Notes: a model not told the origin generated them from the letters alone. A stretch of DNA of 64,000 nucleotides from Sphingomonas mali NBRC 15500 (GCF_001598415.1 NZ_BCYX01000007.1:1-64000), one strand, 5' to 3'; positions 36,760-47,436 are shown, counted from the first letter of the stretch. A program made the numbers and translations.

Positions 36760-38277
36760 GTGTTTCTGCGCAATGAGCATTATGAGCAATCGGGGGGAGC
36801 TGCCCCCAGCTCGGCCGGCCGCGACCTCATTCTCACCACCGACCTCTCTTTCGTCGACCGGCTGCGCGCCACGATGGCGCAGGTTGACTGGGCGCCCGAT
36901 CTCGGCGCGCGGATCGGATCGCGCGACTGGTTCCGCGGGCTTGCCACCTGCACCGCGCTGATCGGCGCGTGCTGGGCGCTGTCGCCGGGCATCGGCCAGC
37001 CGCTGGTCGCCGCGTCCGCTTTGCCGCTCAAGGGCAAGGCATGGGAAAATGCCCGCGCGCAGTCGATCGCGCCGCTCGCCTTCGGCGCCGATACCGGTCA
37101 GCGCATGGCGGCGACCGATCTGGTGCGGCCGCTCGCCGAAACGCCCGATCGTCCGACCCAGGCCTTCGCTTCGGCGATGAGCGACGGCGACAGCCTGGCG
37201 GCGGTGTTGCGCCGGGCGGGCGCCGCCAAGACCGATATCGCGCGCGTGACCGATCTCGTCGCTGCGGCATTGCCACTCGACCAGATCCGCCCGGGAACGC
37301 GGTTCGAAGGCGTGCTCGGCCGCCGCGCGAAGAAGAGCGACCCGCGTCCGCTCGAACAATTGAGCTTCCAGCCGGCATTCGATTTCCGCCTGACCATCAA
37401 GCGCACCGCCAATGGCCTGACGATGGATCGCCAGGCGATCGCGGTCGACGACACGCCGCTACGCATCCAGGGCCTGGCCGGATCCAGCCTGTACAAGTCG
37501 ATGCGCGCCGCCGGCGTGCCCTCGACCGTCGCCGCAGATTACATCAAGGCGATCGCGACGCGGATCTCGATCGGCGGCGATGTCGCGTCGGACGATACCT
37601 GGGACGTCATGTTATCGCAGCGCCGCGCCGCGACCGGCGAGGTCGAACTCGGCAAGATCCTGTTCGCCGGACTCGATATGGGCCGCCGCAAGGTCCAGTT
37701 GGTCAAGTGGAGCCGCAACTCCGATGACGACGAGGATGACGGCAACGGCCATGGCGATTGGTACGACGCCAGTGGCCAGACCGAGCGCCAGGGCTTCATG
37801 GGCTTGCCGGTCGCGGGGCGGATCAGCTCGTCCTTCGGCATGCGGCTGCACCCGATCCTCGGCTATTACCGGATGCATAAGGGCATCGACATTGCCTGCG
37901 CTTATGGTTCGCCAGTCTATGCGGTGTTCGACGGCACGGTGAACTGGGCCGGCTACAAGGGCGGCTATGGCAGCTTCGTCGGCATTCGTGCGCAGGGTGG
38001 CGGGGTCGGCACCGGCTATGGCCATTTGAGCCGGGTGCTGGTGCGCAACGGCCAGCATGTCCAGCGCGGCCAGATCGTCGCTTATTCCGGCAATTCGGGC
38101 CTGTCGACCGGACCGCATCTGCATTTCGAGGTCTATCGCAGCGGCCAGGTAGTCAATCCGCGCGGCTTCTCTTTCTCGAGCGTTGCCGCGCTGACCGGTG
38201 CGGCGCTACGCGCGTTCAAGTCGCACGTGTCCGAACTGCTCTCGGTCCATCCCGGGACGGCGCGCAAGTCGAGCTGA
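36760..38277 (+). CDS. M23 family (LytM) metallopeptidase, membrane-anchored
   Basis: The product is about 505 residues. One hydrophobic segment lies near residues 58-80, a long periplasmic middle contains a LysM/opacity-like stretch (DSLAAVLRRAGAA), and the C-terminal M23 domain has zinc motifs HKGIDIACAYG and GPHLHFEVYRSGQ. It should hydrolyse peptidoglycan cross-bridges or act with other hydrolases in growth and division. The GTG at 36760 is the best in-frame start seen, but its ribosome site is weak, so the N-terminus is uncertain. Confidence 0.87.
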   Translation: MFLRNEHYEQSGGAAPSSAGRDLILTTDLSFVDRLRATMAQVDWAPDLGARIGSRDWFRGLATCTALIGACWALSPGIGQPLVAASALPLKGKAWENARAQSIAPLAFGADTGQRMAATDLVRPLAETPDRPTQAFASAMSDGDSLAAVLRRAGAAKTDIARVTDLVAAALPLDQIRPGTRFEGVLGRRAKKSDPRPLEQLSFQPAFDFRLTIKRTANGLTMDRQAIAVDDTPLRIQGLAGSSLYKSMRAAGVPSTVAADYIKAIATRISIGGDVASDDTWDVMLSQRRAATGEVELGKILFAGLDMGRRKVQLVKWSRNSDDDEDDGNGHGDWYDASGQTERQGFMGLPVAGRISSSFGMRLHPILGYYRMHKGIDIACAYGSPVYAVFDGTVNWAGYKGGYGSFVGIRAQGGGVGTGYGHLSRVLVRNGQHVQRGQIVAYSGNSGLSTGPHLHFEVYRSGQVVNPRGFSFSSVAALTGAALRAFKSHVSELLSVHPGTARKSS

Positions 38278-38439
38278 GACGGCTTGGCTGCGCCCGGGTT
38301 TGAGAGTGCGCGGAATCGCCACGCCTCCCGGGCGAAGGCAGTGGGATAGATGATTATCGCTCCATAGGCACCTGCCCGATCGCGATCATGGCGGGCGGAA
38401 CCGCTAACGGGCGCCGACCGCCGCGCCGGCACACGCCTA

Positions 38440-39654
38440 TCAATTTCCCTCCCGGGTGCGGACCCGGACGCCGTCGGCAACCTTGTCGCCCGGATACAGG
38501 ATCACGCGATCGCCCGGCGCCACGCCGCGCAGCACTTGCGCCCACTCGTCGTTCATCTGTCCCAGGCCGACCGTCGTGGCCCTGGCGCGGCCATCGGCGC
38601 CGACTCGATACACCTGCCAGTCGCTGCCGCTGCGGAACAGCCCGCTCACGGGGACCCGCACCGCGTTCGGCGCGGACCAGGTTTCGATCCGCACCGTCGC
38701 GCGAAAACCATGGCCGAGGCGTGTCCAGGCGTCGGGCGAGCCGACCAGGTCGATGACGACGTTGACGCGCTGTTCCTCGACCCCGAGCGCGGAGATCTTC
38801 ACGAAGCCAAAGGGCTCGACCAGGCGCACGCGCCCCTTCAACGGTGCGGTGCCGCCCCAATCCTCGATCGATACGGCGGCACCCGGCCGGACCTGGACAG
38901 CGTCGGACGAGAGCAGGTCGGTCACCATCTCGAGCTGTTGCGGGTCGCCGAGCGCCACCAGCGGCGTGCCCGCCGCGATCGGACGCTCGCTTTCCTGCGG
39001 TACGCTCAGGACGTAGCCGGACACCGGGGCGCGAACATCGACCACGCCCCGGCCGCGCGCCGTAGTGTCCGATGCGATCAGGCCGGCGCGGGCTGCTGCC
39101 ACACTTTCGCGCGCAGCATGTTCGGCCTCGATCGCCGAGCGCATGCCGGCGCGAGCGCGGTCGCGCGCCGCGCGCGCCTCGTCCAACGCGGCCATCGTGG
39201 CGAACCCGCGCTGCTGCAGCGTCGTGACGCGTCCGAGTTGGCGATCGGCCAGCGCCAGAGCCGAGTTGGCTTCGTCGACCCGCGCCCGCGCCGCCTGTTG
39301 TTGCTCCTGAAGCGTTCGGATATTGGCCTGAATCTGTGCGACGGTGCGCGCGTCGAGAGGCCCCGGCGCGCTGGGCTGGATACGGGCGAGCACCGTCTTG
39401 CCGGCAATGACGCGCGCGCCAGGCTTCAGCGGCACGCGTAGCATCTCTCCGGAGATCGGCGCCGAGACCATGTAGAGGTCGCGGACGCGGGTTTCGGCGA
39501 GGTCGCTGACGGTGACCGACAGGGGGCCGCGCGTGACCTGTCCCATCTCGACCTCGACCGCCGGCGTGCGCGTTGCGACGACGATCGCGATGGCGAGCAC
39601 CAGAGCGACAAGTCCGACGATCAGCCGAGGGCCGGTGATGAGCTTCTTCGCCAC
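38440..39654 (-). CDS. HlyD-type periplasmic adaptor of an ABC exporter
   Basis: The 404-residue protein has one N-terminal membrane helix (LIVGLVALVLAIAIVVATR), a long coiled-coil hairpin rich in Gln/Ala/Arg (about residues 115-205), and lipoyl/beta-barrel segments (VSAPISGEMLRVPLKPG; VVDVRAPVSGYVLSV). It would link the inner-membrane transporter to an outer-membrane channel. GTG 39654 lies two bases past the permease stop region (TGACGTGG). It is the last gene of the ATPase - permease - adaptor operon. Confidence 0.85.
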   Translation of the reverse strand: MAKKLITGPRLIVGLVALVLAIAIVVATRTPAVEVEMGQVTRGPLSVTVSDLAETRVRDLYMVSAPISGEMLRVPLKPGARVIAGKTVLARIQPSAPGPLDARTVAQIQANIRTLQEQQQAARARVDEANSALALADRQLGRVTTLQQRGFATMAALDEARAARDRARAGMRSAIEAEHAARESVAAARAGLIASDTTARGRGVVDVRAPVSGYVLSVPQESERPIAAGTPLVALGDPQQLEMVTDLLSSDAVQVRPGAAVSIEDWGGTAPLKGRVRLVEPFGFVKISALGVEEQRVNVVIDLVGSPDAWTRLGHGFRATVRIETWSAPNAVRVPVSGLFRSGSDWQVYRVGADGRARATTVGLGQMNDEWAQVLRGVAPGDRVILYPGDKVADGVRVRTREGN

Positions 39655-39655
39655 G

Positions 39656-42031
39656 TCATTCCCTGGTTTTGAGTGCGCGCACGAGATCGAGCCGATCGAC
39701 GCGACGGTTGATGAGGAACGCGGTGCCAACCGCCGCAACGGCGACGACGAGCACTCCCTGACCGAGCACGCGCGTGTCGATCACGAAGGGGATGGTGAAC
39801 AGGTCGCTGTTGAACCGGCTGCTGAGGTAGCGCCACAACGCGATCCCGCCCAGCATGCCCAAGGGGAGCGATAGCACCACCAGCAGCGCCTGTTCGCCGA
39901 GCAGGATGAACGACACTTCGCGCCGCCGGAACCCCAGCACGCGTAGCGACGCCAAGTCGCGCGCTTGTTCGGACAGGCTGATGCGCGCGCCATTATAGAC
40001 CACGCCGGCCACCACCAGGACGGCCAGTCCGCCATAGAATAGCGTCATCGTTCCGATATTCTCCTGGATCGTCGCGCGGATCGAGCGGAGCGCGGAGGCG
40101 CTCGAACTGATTCCCGCGACCATCGGGCTTTCCTTCAACCGTGCGCGAATGCGGGGCAGCTGGCGCGCATCGACCGCCAGATAGGCGCCCGACAGCACGT
40201 CGCCTTCGCGCATCAGCCGATTGAGCGCCGCGCGATCGAGCGTCGCGCTCGCGCCGAACGGGCTGTCGAGCACGCCGACCACCGGCAAGCTAAGCTGTGG
40301 TTGTTCGCCCTCCGTGACGCGGACCTCGATAACGTCGCCGCGTCCTACCCCGAGAGTCTGCGCCATGCGGCCGGAGACGAGCGCGCCCATCCGCGGCGGG
40401 GGAAGCGCGTTGCCCTCGATATCGATCACGCGCTCGAGGCCGCCCCCCGCCTCGACGCCCGACAGGCCCTCTCGCATCGTGCGATGGCCAGCGCGAAAGC
40501 GTGCCTCGGTGGCGCGAAACGGCTGGACCGCAAGCACGCCGGGAATGCGCTCGAGCTCGTGCAGCGCGTTGGCATCGCGTGGTTCGGCGAACGTCACCAC
40601 CAGGTCCGAGCGGTTCGCGCCGCCGAAGCCGAGCCCGATCATCCGCTCGATACTCGCCGGCGCGCTTTCGGTCGCGATGTAGAGGGCAAGCGCGGCGGCG
40701 AGCCCCAGGACCGACAGCCCACTGCGAACCGGGCGGCGCAGCAGCCCGCGCAGGATGATGCGGGATGGTTCGTCGGGTCCGAGGGCGCGGGCAAGATTGC
40801 CGGTCAGCCGCCCGGCATAATCGGGCGGCGCCGGTGGGCGCATCGCCTCGGCCGGCGTGAGGCGTGCCGAGCGCCAGGCGGCGGTCGCAGCCCCCAGCAT
40901 GACCGGCACCAGCGTCGACGCTGCGGCGATCAGATGGACGTCGAGCCCGGCGCGGAAGGTCAGGAAGGGAAAGGTGTAAAAGTGTTGATAGACGCCGGCG
41001 AGCGCGCGGCCGAGCCAGATGCCAAGCACGATGCCCAGGGCGAAACCGCCGAGCGACAGCAGCAACGCCAGCTGGACATAGTGCGACATGATCGAAAAGT
41101 TGCGAAACCCGAACGCCTTGAGCAGCCCGATGACCTCGCGCTCGGTGTCCACCAGCCGGGCGAGGACGATGTTGAGCAGGAAGGCGGCGACCAGCAGGAA
41201 TACCGGCGGTAGCACCAGGGCCATCGTCCGGAGTTGATCGATCTCGCTGGAGATGAACCGGTCCGAAATCTGCTGCTTGCGGGTATAGGCGCCAACGCCG
41301 CCATAGGAAGCCAGCAGAACGTCGAGCCTGCGCGCCACGTCCTCCGGCACCGTGCCGGGCGTCGTGCGGACGATCAGGTCGTTGAATGCCTGTTTGCGGT
41401 CGAGCGCGGCCGCGAGCGGCTCGCGGTCCATCCACAAGATGCCGTATCTTTCATTGTCGGGCACGATCTGGCCAGGGGCGAGCGCGTAGACATATTCGGG
41501 GGACAGGACCGTGCCGACCAGCCTGAGACCGATCTGCTTGCCATAGATCACCGCCTTGATCGGATCGCCCAGCCGCAGCCGCGCCGCCTTGGCGAACGGC
41601 TCGCTCGCGACCACGTCGCGGGGACTGCCCGGCTCGGGAAAGCGGCCGCTGCGCAGGACGAGGCGGTTGAGCGCCGATCCGCCGGCCGGCGGTACCGAGT
41701 GGACACGCGCCGATACCGGCTCCGCGACATGCGCGACGTCGAGCGTCGCGTAAGCGGTGACGCGGCTGTCGGCGGCGGCCACGCCCGGGATGCGCCGGAC
41801 CTGAGCCATCACGGCTTCGGGCGCACGGACCAATGGCGCGAACACGTCGGCGAAGCGGTAGCGGTCGTAATAATCGGCACGCGTCGCTTCGAGCGAGCGG
41901 ATCAGCCCCGCCGCCATCACGACCGTGCCGACGCCCGCCGCGATGACCAGCGCGATCGCCACCGATTGCGCGCGCAGCCGCCACAGGTCGCGGAACAGCT
42001 TGACCGTCAGCGTCGACCGAAACCGCCTCAC
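39656..42031 (-). CDS. ABC transporter permease with two FtsX-like domains
   Basis: The 791-residue protein starts at a GTG overlapping the ATPase stop (GTGA). It has an N-terminal membrane helix, a large periplasmic region and two FtsX/MacB-type membrane domains ([19 protein letters not shown] ... and [20 protein letters not shown] ...), about ten helices in total. Such permeases belong to the MacB/LolE-like type VII ABC group that drives periplasmic machinery rather than pumping across the inner membrane. Substrate is unknown. Confidence 0.85.
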   Translation of the reverse strand: MRRFRSTLTVKLFRDLWRLRAQSVAIALVIAAGVGTVVMAAGLIRSLEATRADYYDRYRFADVFAPLVRAPEAVMAQVRRIPGVAAADSRVTAYATLDVAHVAEPVSARVHSVPPAGGSALNRLVLRSGRFPEPGSPRDVVASEPFAKAARLRLGDPIKAVIYGKQIGLRLVGTVLSPEYVYALAPGQIVPDNERYGILWMDREPLAAALDRKQAFNDLIVRTTPGTVPEDVARRLDVLLASYGGVGAYTRKQQISDRFISSEIDQLRTMALVLPPVFLLVAAFLLNIVLARLVDTEREVIGLLKAFGFRNFSIMSHYVQLALLLSLGGFALGIVLGIWLGRALAGVYQHFYTFPFLTFRAGLDVHLIAAASTLVPVMLGAATAAWRSARLTPAEAMRPPAPPDYAGRLTGNLARALGPDEPSRIILRGLLRRPVRSGLSVLGLAAALALYIATESAPASIERMIGLGFGGANRSDLVVTFAEPRDANALHELERIPGVLAVQPFRATEARFRAGHRTMREGLSGVEAGGGLERVIDIEGNALPPPRMGALVSGRMAQTLGVGRGDVIEVRVTEGEQPQLSLPVVGVLDSPFGASATLDRAALNRLMREGDVLSGAYLAVDARQLPRIRARLKESPMVAGISSSASALRSIRATIQENIGTMTLFYGGLAVLVVAGVVYNGARISLSEQARDLASLRVLGFRRREVSFILLGEQALLVVLSLPLGMLGGIALWRYLSSRFNSDLFTIPFVIDTRVLGQGVLVVAVAAVGTAFLINRRVDRLDLVRALKTRE

Positions 42032-42783
42032 CAGCTCAGCTCCATCGGCGGCACGCGCGTCGCATTGTGTCGGCTGCCGGAGATTCGGCCGTCGCCGAAC
42101 AGCATCACTTCGTCGGCCATGCCGGCAATCACGGCATTGTGCGTGATGATGAAGGTAGTGGTGCCGAGCTCCCGATTGACCTGATCGAGCGCGGCCAGGA
42201 CGCGGGTGCCGGTGAGACTGTCGAGCGCGCCGGTGGGCTCGTCGCACAGCAGCACCTTGGGACGTTTGGCGATCGCGCGCGCGATGGCGACGCGTTGCTG
42301 TTCGCCGCCCGACAGCTGGGCGGGAAAATGATCCAGCCGATGATCCAGCCCGACCAGCGCCAGCGCTTCGACCGGGTCCATCGGCGCGTCGGAAATCTCG
42401 GTGATGAGCGAGACGTTCTCGCGCGCGGTGAGCGACGCGACGAGATTGTAGAACTGGAAGACGAAGCCGACGTTCTGGCGCCGATATTCGGTAAGGGCTG
42501 CGTCGTCGAACAGGGTGATGTCACGGTCGTAGAACCAGACCTTGCCGGCGCTGGCGTGATCGAGTCCGCCGAGAATGTTGACCAGCGTCGACTTGCCGGA
42601 CCCCGACGGGCCGAGCAGCACGAGCATCTCGCCTTCGGCGATCTCGAAGTCGACCCCACGCAGCGCGTGGACGGCGTTGTCGCCTTCGCCGTAGATCTTG
42701 GTGAGCCCTTCGGCGCGATAGATGATTGGGCGCCCTCGATGGGATTCCGATGTCTCCGCCGCCGTTTGCGAAGATCGCGCCAC
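42028..42783 (-). CDS. ABC transporter ATP-binding protein (LolD/MacB-like)
   Basis: The 251-residue ATPase has Walker A (GPSGSGKST), Q-loop region ([10 protein letters not shown]), signature [14 protein letters not shown], Walker B ([12 protein letters not shown]) and the H-loop (FIITHN). The sequence pattern is that of LolD/MacB-type subunits pairing with FtsX-fold permeases. It is the first gene of the three-gene exporter operon, with ATG 42783 as the start. Confidence 0.93.
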   Translation of the reverse strand: MARSSQTAAETSESHRGRPIIYRAEGLTKIYGEGDNAVHALRGVDFEIAEGEMLVLLGPSGSGKSTLVNILGGLDHASAGKVWFYDRDITLFDDAALTEYRRQNVGFVFQFYNLVASLTARENVSLITEISDAPMDPVEALALVGLDHRLDHFPAQLSGGEQQRVAIARAIAKRPKVLLCDEPTGALDSLTGTRVLAALDQVNRELGTTTFIITHNAVIAGMADEVMLFGDGRISGSRHNATRVPPMELSW

Positions 42784-43015
42784 GCTTCCTCCTTCCCGGC
42801 CGGCATCCGAAGCGATGCACTGCTCGGGGAAGGCGCAAGCGCCGGGCGAGCCGCATCAAGCCAATGACGCAACCGATCGCGCTTCGGCTAAGTTGCTGCC
42901 ATTGGTGATGATACTTAGTCCGGCATATCCTGGATCCGGGCCTGCACCGGGGAGGTGTCGTTACGGTCGCGCCGACGTCAATCGACGCGCCGATTGATCC
43001 AGGCAGCCCGGGCGA

Positions 43016-44683
43016 TCAACGCCCCTGCGACCGCCAGCGGCGGATGGTGCGGCCGATGATCTGATCCTCGCCGCCGGTCTCGCGCCACAACGTGGAGAAG
43101 GTCGGATCGTCCGACGCCGGGCGCTTATTGGCTTCCAGCCCATCGAAGGCGACGCGGATCGGGATGGCGACGCCCTCGCCGCAAATGATGCACTCGCGGT
43201 TGCGAAGCGCCGGGATCGCGTCGAGAAAGCCGCGCGCGCCTTCGGGCATCGCGGCGCGGACGAACGCCTGGTCGCGATCGTTGTTGAGGCGCATCGCGAT
43301 GATCGTGCCGCATTGCGACAGCACGCCTTCCGCCAGATCCGACGGACGTTGCGTGATCAGGCCCAGGCTGACGCCGTATTTGCGGCCTTCCTTGGCGATA
43401 CGGCTGAGGATCTTGCCGACCGACGATCCGTCGGCGTTGCGCTCGTTGGGGATATAGCGGTGCGCTTCCTCGCAGACGAGCAGGATCGGGCGCCGCGCTT
43501 CGTTGCGCGACCAGATCGCGAAGTCGAACACCATGCGCGACAGGACGGCGACCACCACCGAGGTGATCTCGCTCGGCACGCCCGACACGTCGATGATCGA
43601 GATCGGCTTGCCGTCGCCGGGCAGGCGGAACACGCGGCTGATGAAATCCTGCATCGTGTCGGCGACGAGCATGCCGGAGAACATGAAGCTGTAGCGCGGA
43701 TCGGCCTTGATCTCGTCGATCTTGGTCTTGATCCGCAGATAGGGGGCCGTGTCGCCGGCGCGATCCATCTTGCCCATTTCGAGCTGGATCAAATTGGTCA
43801 GGTCGCTGAGCAGATAGGGGACCGGGGCGTCGACCGTCAGCTTGCTGATCTCCTGCCCCAGCCGCCCCTTGGCGCGCGCGGCGAGCAGGCATTTGGCCAG
43901 GATGTCGGCGTCGATCTGACGTTCGGAGTTGGACGTCGTCAGGAACACTTCGCAATGTTCCTCGAAATTCATCAGCCAATACGGCATCTGCAGGTTCGAC
44001 ACGTCGTAGATCGCGCCGGTGGTCTGGAACGCGGCGGAATATTCGCCGTGCGGATCGACCATCACGATATGGCCCTGCGGCGCGAGCTCGCAGATCTTGT
44101 GCAGGATCAACGCGGCGCTGGTCGATTTACCGGTACCGGTCGAACCGAGTAGCGCGAAATGCTTGCCGAGCATCGCGTCGACATAGAGCGAGGCGCGGAT
44201 GTCCTTGGTCGGATAGACCGTGCCGATCTCGATATTGGCGCGATCGTCGGCGGCGTAAATCTGTTTGAGGTCGGCGGTCGAGACCGGAAACACCGCCGCG
44301 CCCGGAGAGGGATAGCGCGTGACGCCGCGGCGGAATTTGTAGAGCTTGCCGGTCAGCCGTTCCTCATCGCCTTCGCCGAGGAAGTCGATCAGTGCCAGGA
44401 CGCCGGCCTCGACCAGGCGTAGCGACCGGATATTGGCGATCATCCAGCAGGCGCCGACGCGGATCTTGACCTGCGCGCCGACCGACCCGGCCGATGCCAG
44501 CACGGGATCGGGATCGGCGGCATAGCTGGCAATGGCATCGGGATCGAACAGCACCTGGCCGCCCGAACCGGCGATCTCGATCAATCCGCCGATCTCGCTA
44601 CCGAGGCTCGCGGCGGGGGTCGGCGCTTCGGCCTCATCGGCCGTCGTCCGCGCGAATGCGCTACCCCCCAGCATTTCGGTCAT
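43016..44683 (-). CDS. HerA/FtsK-superfamily ATPase (DUF87 type)
   Basis: The 555-residue protein has an N-terminal beta-barrel (HAS-barrel-like, residues ~30-150), Walker A in LLGSTGTGKSTSAALIL, and Walker B in ILLVCEEAHRYIPNE. It also has a sensor/arginine region (SLGLITQRPSDLAEGVLSQCGT). HerA ATPases translocate DNA, often with the NurA nuclease. No nurA, SIR2 or other defence partner lies next to it, so the role is open. AGGGGA precedes ATG 44683. Confidence 0.88.
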   Translation of the reverse strand: MTEMLGGSAFARTTADEAEAPTPAASLGSEIGGLIEIAGSGGQVLFDPDAIASYAADPDPVLASAGSVGAQVKIRVGACWMIANIRSLRLVEAGVLALIDFLGEGDEERLTGKLYKFRRGVTRYPSPGAAVFPVSTADLKQIYAADDRANIEIGTVYPTKDIRASLYVDAMLGKHFALLGSTGTGKSTSAALILHKICELAPQGHIVMVDPHGEYSAAFQTTGAIYDVSNLQMPYWLMNFEEHCEVFLTTSNSERQIDADILAKCLLAARAKGRLGQEISKLTVDAPVPYLLSDLTNLIQLEMGKMDRAGDTAPYLRIKTKIDEIKADPRYSFMFSGMLVADTMQDFISRVFRLPGDGKPISIIDVSGVPSEITSVVVAVLSRMVFDFAIWSRNEARRPILLVCEEAHRYIPNERNADGSSVGKILSRIAKEGRKYGVSLGLITQRPSDLAEGVLSQCGTIIAMRLNNDRDQAFVRAAMPEGARGFLDAIPALRNRECIICGEGVAIPIRVAFDGLEANKRPASDDPTFSTLWRETGGEDQIIGRTIRRWRSQGR

Positions 44684-44812
44684 CGGAATCCCCTGGTCAT
44701 TCCGAGTCGCTATGGCAGGTCAGGGGTAAATATTGGGTTTGCTATCGCTAACGGGCTGCTGGCGCGGCCTTGGCCGTCATGTCGGACTTATTCCAGATTA
44801 AAGCACGCGTTT

Positions 44813-44905
44813 CCCTCTCCCGCTTGCGGGAGAGGGCTAATAGGGCTCGGCAGATTGGCCCCGGGACCAGTCCGGGTGACGAAGCCCGGCATGTTCGGGA
44901 TCCAA
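44813..44905. repeat. Composite palindromic repeat
   Basis: A perfect ten-pair stem with a CTTG loop (44813-44836) is followed by degenerate pieces of the dispersed palindrome seen at 3720. A right-arm-like stretch lies at 44855-44881 and a left-arm-like stretch in reversed order at 44885-44905. It occupies the gap before the TIGR02186 gene. Confidence 0.55.
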
Positions 44906-44910
44906 ACCCA

Positions 44911-45687
44911 TCAAACCCGCCGCGCGATATACCCGGCGCTCCAGCCGAACAGCACCGACAGCGCGACCGCGACCAGCCCGTAAGCGATCGAGCTGCGCTG
45001 CGCCGACCGCGCGACGAACCGCTCGAACCCCGATTTGCGGATGTCGATATCCTTGGTCGCGACCGCCAGGACGTGGCGGTCGCGGATCAGGAAGGTCTCC
45101 GCGGTGAAGCGGCCGACCGGCACGCGCGCCGGAATGTTGACGCGGGCACGGTAGAGCACGCCGTCGCTGATCTCGACCGCGTTGGGCTGCTCGTAATAGA
45201 GACCCGACCGGCGCTTGAGGTCGACCAGCCCGCGTGCGAAACGGTCCTGCTCGTCCTGCGGCGCGCTCGATGCCGGGGACAATTGCAGGCTGTCGAGCCC
45301 GAGTTCGTAGATGGCGCGCGTGCGGCCATCGACCACCTGATTGATCGGGCGCGACGACACCATGCCGTAGAAACTCGGCGCCGAGCGATAGCGCAGCCGC
45401 GAGGCATTGACCCAGATGCCGGCGATCTTTTCCTTTTCGCGCACCAGGATCGACTGGGTCGGGCCCTTCACCACCACGACGATATCGGTCGGCGCATCGT
45501 CGTCGGGCAGCCGCCCGCCGGGATAGAGGATCGCGCCGAACAGCAACAGGTCCGCACCCGTGAACGAATAGGCGATCTCGATCTGGCGTTGCGAGACGTC
45601 GGGGACCAGTACCGGTTTCGACACCGGCTTGGACTGGCCGAGCAGGAGCGGCGCGCTCACCAACGCGAGAGCGGCACGGCTCCTCAA
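44911..45687 (-). CDS. TIGR02186 family membrane protein
   Basis: The 258-residue protein matches the alphaproteobacterial TIGR02186 family: an N-terminal signal-like segment, a beta-rich periplasmic domain (RQIEIAYSFTGADLLLFGAI; VVVVKGPTQSILVREKEKIAGIWVN, in parts) and one C-terminal membrane helix (IAYGLVAVALSVLFGWSAGYI). The TTG start overlaps the stop of the TSUP gene. The two are usually paired, which suggests a joint role in transport of a sulphur-containing or organic anion. Confidence 0.82.
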   Translation of the reverse strand: MRSRAALALVSAPLLLGQSKPVSKPVLVPDVSQRQIEIAYSFTGADLLLFGAILYPGGRLPDDDAPTDIVVVVKGPTQSILVREKEKIAGIWVNASRLRYRSAPSFYGMVSSRPINQVVDGRTRAIYELGLDSLQLSPASSAPQDEQDRFARGLVDLKRRSGLYYEQPNAVEISDGVLYRARVNIPARVPVGRFTAETFLIRDRHVLAVATKDIDIRKSGFERFVARSAQRSSIAYGLVAVALSVLFGWSAGYIARRV

Positions 45688-46598
45688 GATAGCTCAACCG
45701 AATAGATTTCATCGGGCCGCCAGCCGAGCCCGATCGCGATGCGCAAGCCGACCAGCAGGACCAGCACGGCAAGCGCCAGGCGGAGATATTCGGGCTTCAC
45801 TCGCGCCGCGAAGCGCGCGCCGAGCTGCGCGCCGGTCACCGACCCGATCAGCAGCAGCACCGCGAGCACGATGTCGACCGCCTTGGTTGTTGTGGCGTGG
45901 ACCATCGTCGCCCAGGCGGTGACGAACAATGTCTGGAACAGGCTGGTCCCGATCACGACCTGGGTGGCCATGCCGAGCAGGTAGATCATCGCCGGGACCA
46001 GAATGAAGCCGCCGCCGACGCCGAGCAGGATGGTCAGGATGCCGACCCCGAACCCGAGCAGCAACGGCGCGAGCGGCGAGATGTAGAGCCCCGAGCGATA
46101 GAAACGCATCCTGAGCGGGAGGGCCGCGACCAAGGGATGGTGGCGCCGCTTGCGCGCCGGCAGTGGCGCTCCGCCGCGCGCGGCGAGAATGTACTGGACC
46201 GATTCCCTGGCCATGGTCGACCCGATCCAGCCGAGCATCAGCACATAGATGACCGCGATCACCGTATCGATCTGCCCGGTCCGCTGGAGGATGCGGAAGA
46301 TCCACGCGCCGACTCCAGAGCCGACGAAGCCGCCCGCGACCATCAAGCCGCCCATCTGGAAATCGACCCCGCGTCGCTGCAGATGCGCGAACACGCCGGA
46401 GACGCTCGCCCCGGTCACCTGGCTCGCCGACGAGGCCGCGGCGACGGTGGGCGGGATGCCATAGATGATCAGCAACGGCGTGGTCAGAAACCCGCCGCCG
46501 ACCCCGAACATCCCCGACAACAACCCGACGAACAGTCCGAGCGCGACGATCACCACCGCGTTGACCGACATGTTGGCGATGGGGAGATAGAGGTCCAC
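45684..46598 (-). CDS. TSUP (TauE/SafE) family anion permease
   Basis: The 304-residue protein has eight or so membrane helices and the two TSUP repeats with VGLLSGMFGVGGGFLTTPLL and VGILTILLGVGGGFILVPAM. TSUP proteins export or import sulphite, sulphoacetate or similar anions. The GTG start at 46598 is preceded by weak Shine-Dalgarno sequence; ATG nine codons later is possible. It is coupled to the TIGR02186 gene. Confidence 0.9.
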   Translation of the reverse strand: MDLYLPIANMSVNAVVIVALGLFVGLLSGMFGVGGGFLTTPLLIIYGIPPTVAAASSASQVTGASVSGVFAHLQRRGVDFQMGGLMVAGGFVGSGVGAWIFRILQRTGQIDTVIAVIYVLMLGWIGSTMARESVQYILAARGGAPLPARKRRHHPLVAALPLRMRFYRSGLYISPLAPLLLGFGVGILTILLGVGGGFILVPAMIYLLGMATQVVIGTSLFQTLFVTAWATMVHATTTKAVDIVLAVLLLIGSVTGAQLGARFAARVKPEYLRLALAVLVLLVGLRIAIGLGWRPDEIYSVELS

Positions 46599-46732
46599 GG
46601 GGCTACGTTAGACGCAGGTTGTGGCGGGTGGAAGGCGGTTGGCGACGGCGAACGTGAGACGACTATTCGGCCGGGAGCGGCCGGACCGTTTTCTGCCAAG
46701 AAGCCGCCGAAGCGGAGGCTTGCAGTCGGGTC

Positions 46733-47317
46733 CTAACGACTGTCCGGGAGGAGCGGCTTCTGCGGGCCAGGACTCTGTGCGCGCAGCCCGTCGAGGTAGA
46801 AATCGAGATGCCGATGAGCAAGCGATCGCTCCTCGTCCGGCGGCAATCCCACTGCCAACGGCCGGGCGAAGCGCGTCAAGCCGAACACGATGTCCCGCTC
46901 GGACAGATCATCGCGGAGGGCGCCTCCCCGCACGGCGCGGCCGACCAAGGATTTCATGAGCCGAGCCGCACGAACTCGGAGGTCGGGCCAATCCGGTTTC
47001 TCCAGAAGCGGGTGGAGAATGTTCACCGCGCCAATGCCGTTATCCAACGCCAAGTGCATATATTGGCGGAGCGCGTCGGCACCGTCGGGAACGGTTCCGA
47101 TCAGGACTTCTCCGGCACTGATGCTCTTTTCCAGCACGTGACGCGTGGCAGCGTGAAGTAGCGACTGTTGGTCGGGGAAGTGCCTGTAGAGCGTTCCGAT
47201 GCCGACACCGGCGCGTTGGGCGATAGCGTCTCGCGCCGGCTCGCCGCCAACCTCCAGAACCAGCTCGACGGCGACATCGATCAGCCGCTGCCGGTTCTTT
47301 TGCGCATCAGCCCGCAC
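46733..47317 (-). CDS. TetR family repressor
   Basis: The 194-residue protein has a TetR helix-turn-helix (RLIDVAVELVLEVGGEPARDAIAQRAGVGIGTLYRHFPDQQSLL, in parts) and an all-helical ligand domain. Its GTG start at 47317 lies 50 bases from a perfect inverted repeat that overlaps the divergent promoter. It most likely represses itself and the NTF2-like/hydrolase/arr genes and responds to a small molecule. Many Arg and Pro codons follow the genome average. Confidence 0.92.
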   Translation of the reverse strand: MRADAQKNRQRLIDVAVELVLEVGGEPARDAIAQRAGVGIGTLYRHFPDQQSLLHAATRHVLEKSISAGEVLIGTVPDGADALRQYMHLALDNGIGAVNILHPLLEKPDWPDLRVRAARLMKSLVGRAVRGGALRDDLSERDIVFGLTRFARPLAVGLPPDEERSLAHRHLDFYLDGLRAQSPGPQKPLLPDSR

Positions 47318-47350
47318 CGTGCACCCGCGGCCGGCCTATCGCCGATCTCC

Positions 47351-47383
47351 TTGACGCCTCCATAATCGGAGGATATTCCTCCG
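47351..47383. promoter_or_regulatory. TetR operator within a divergent promoter
   Basis: CGGAGGATATTCCTCCG (47367-47383) is a perfect palindrome with seven-base arms and a three-base centre. It overlaps a promoter for the plus strand: TTGACG at 47351-47356, a 17-base spacer, and TATTCC at 47374-47379. Repressor bound here would block RNA polymerase at the -10 element. Confidence 0.78.
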
Positions 47384-47436
47384 TTTGATTGGCTGTCAAG
47401 GCGACCATGAGGCAAGGACCTTGGGGAGTGGAGCGG

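Noticed and set aside
42784-43015. Possible gene between the ABC ATPase and the HerA ATPase
   Set aside because: Short frames only, no ribosome site, no recognisable product.
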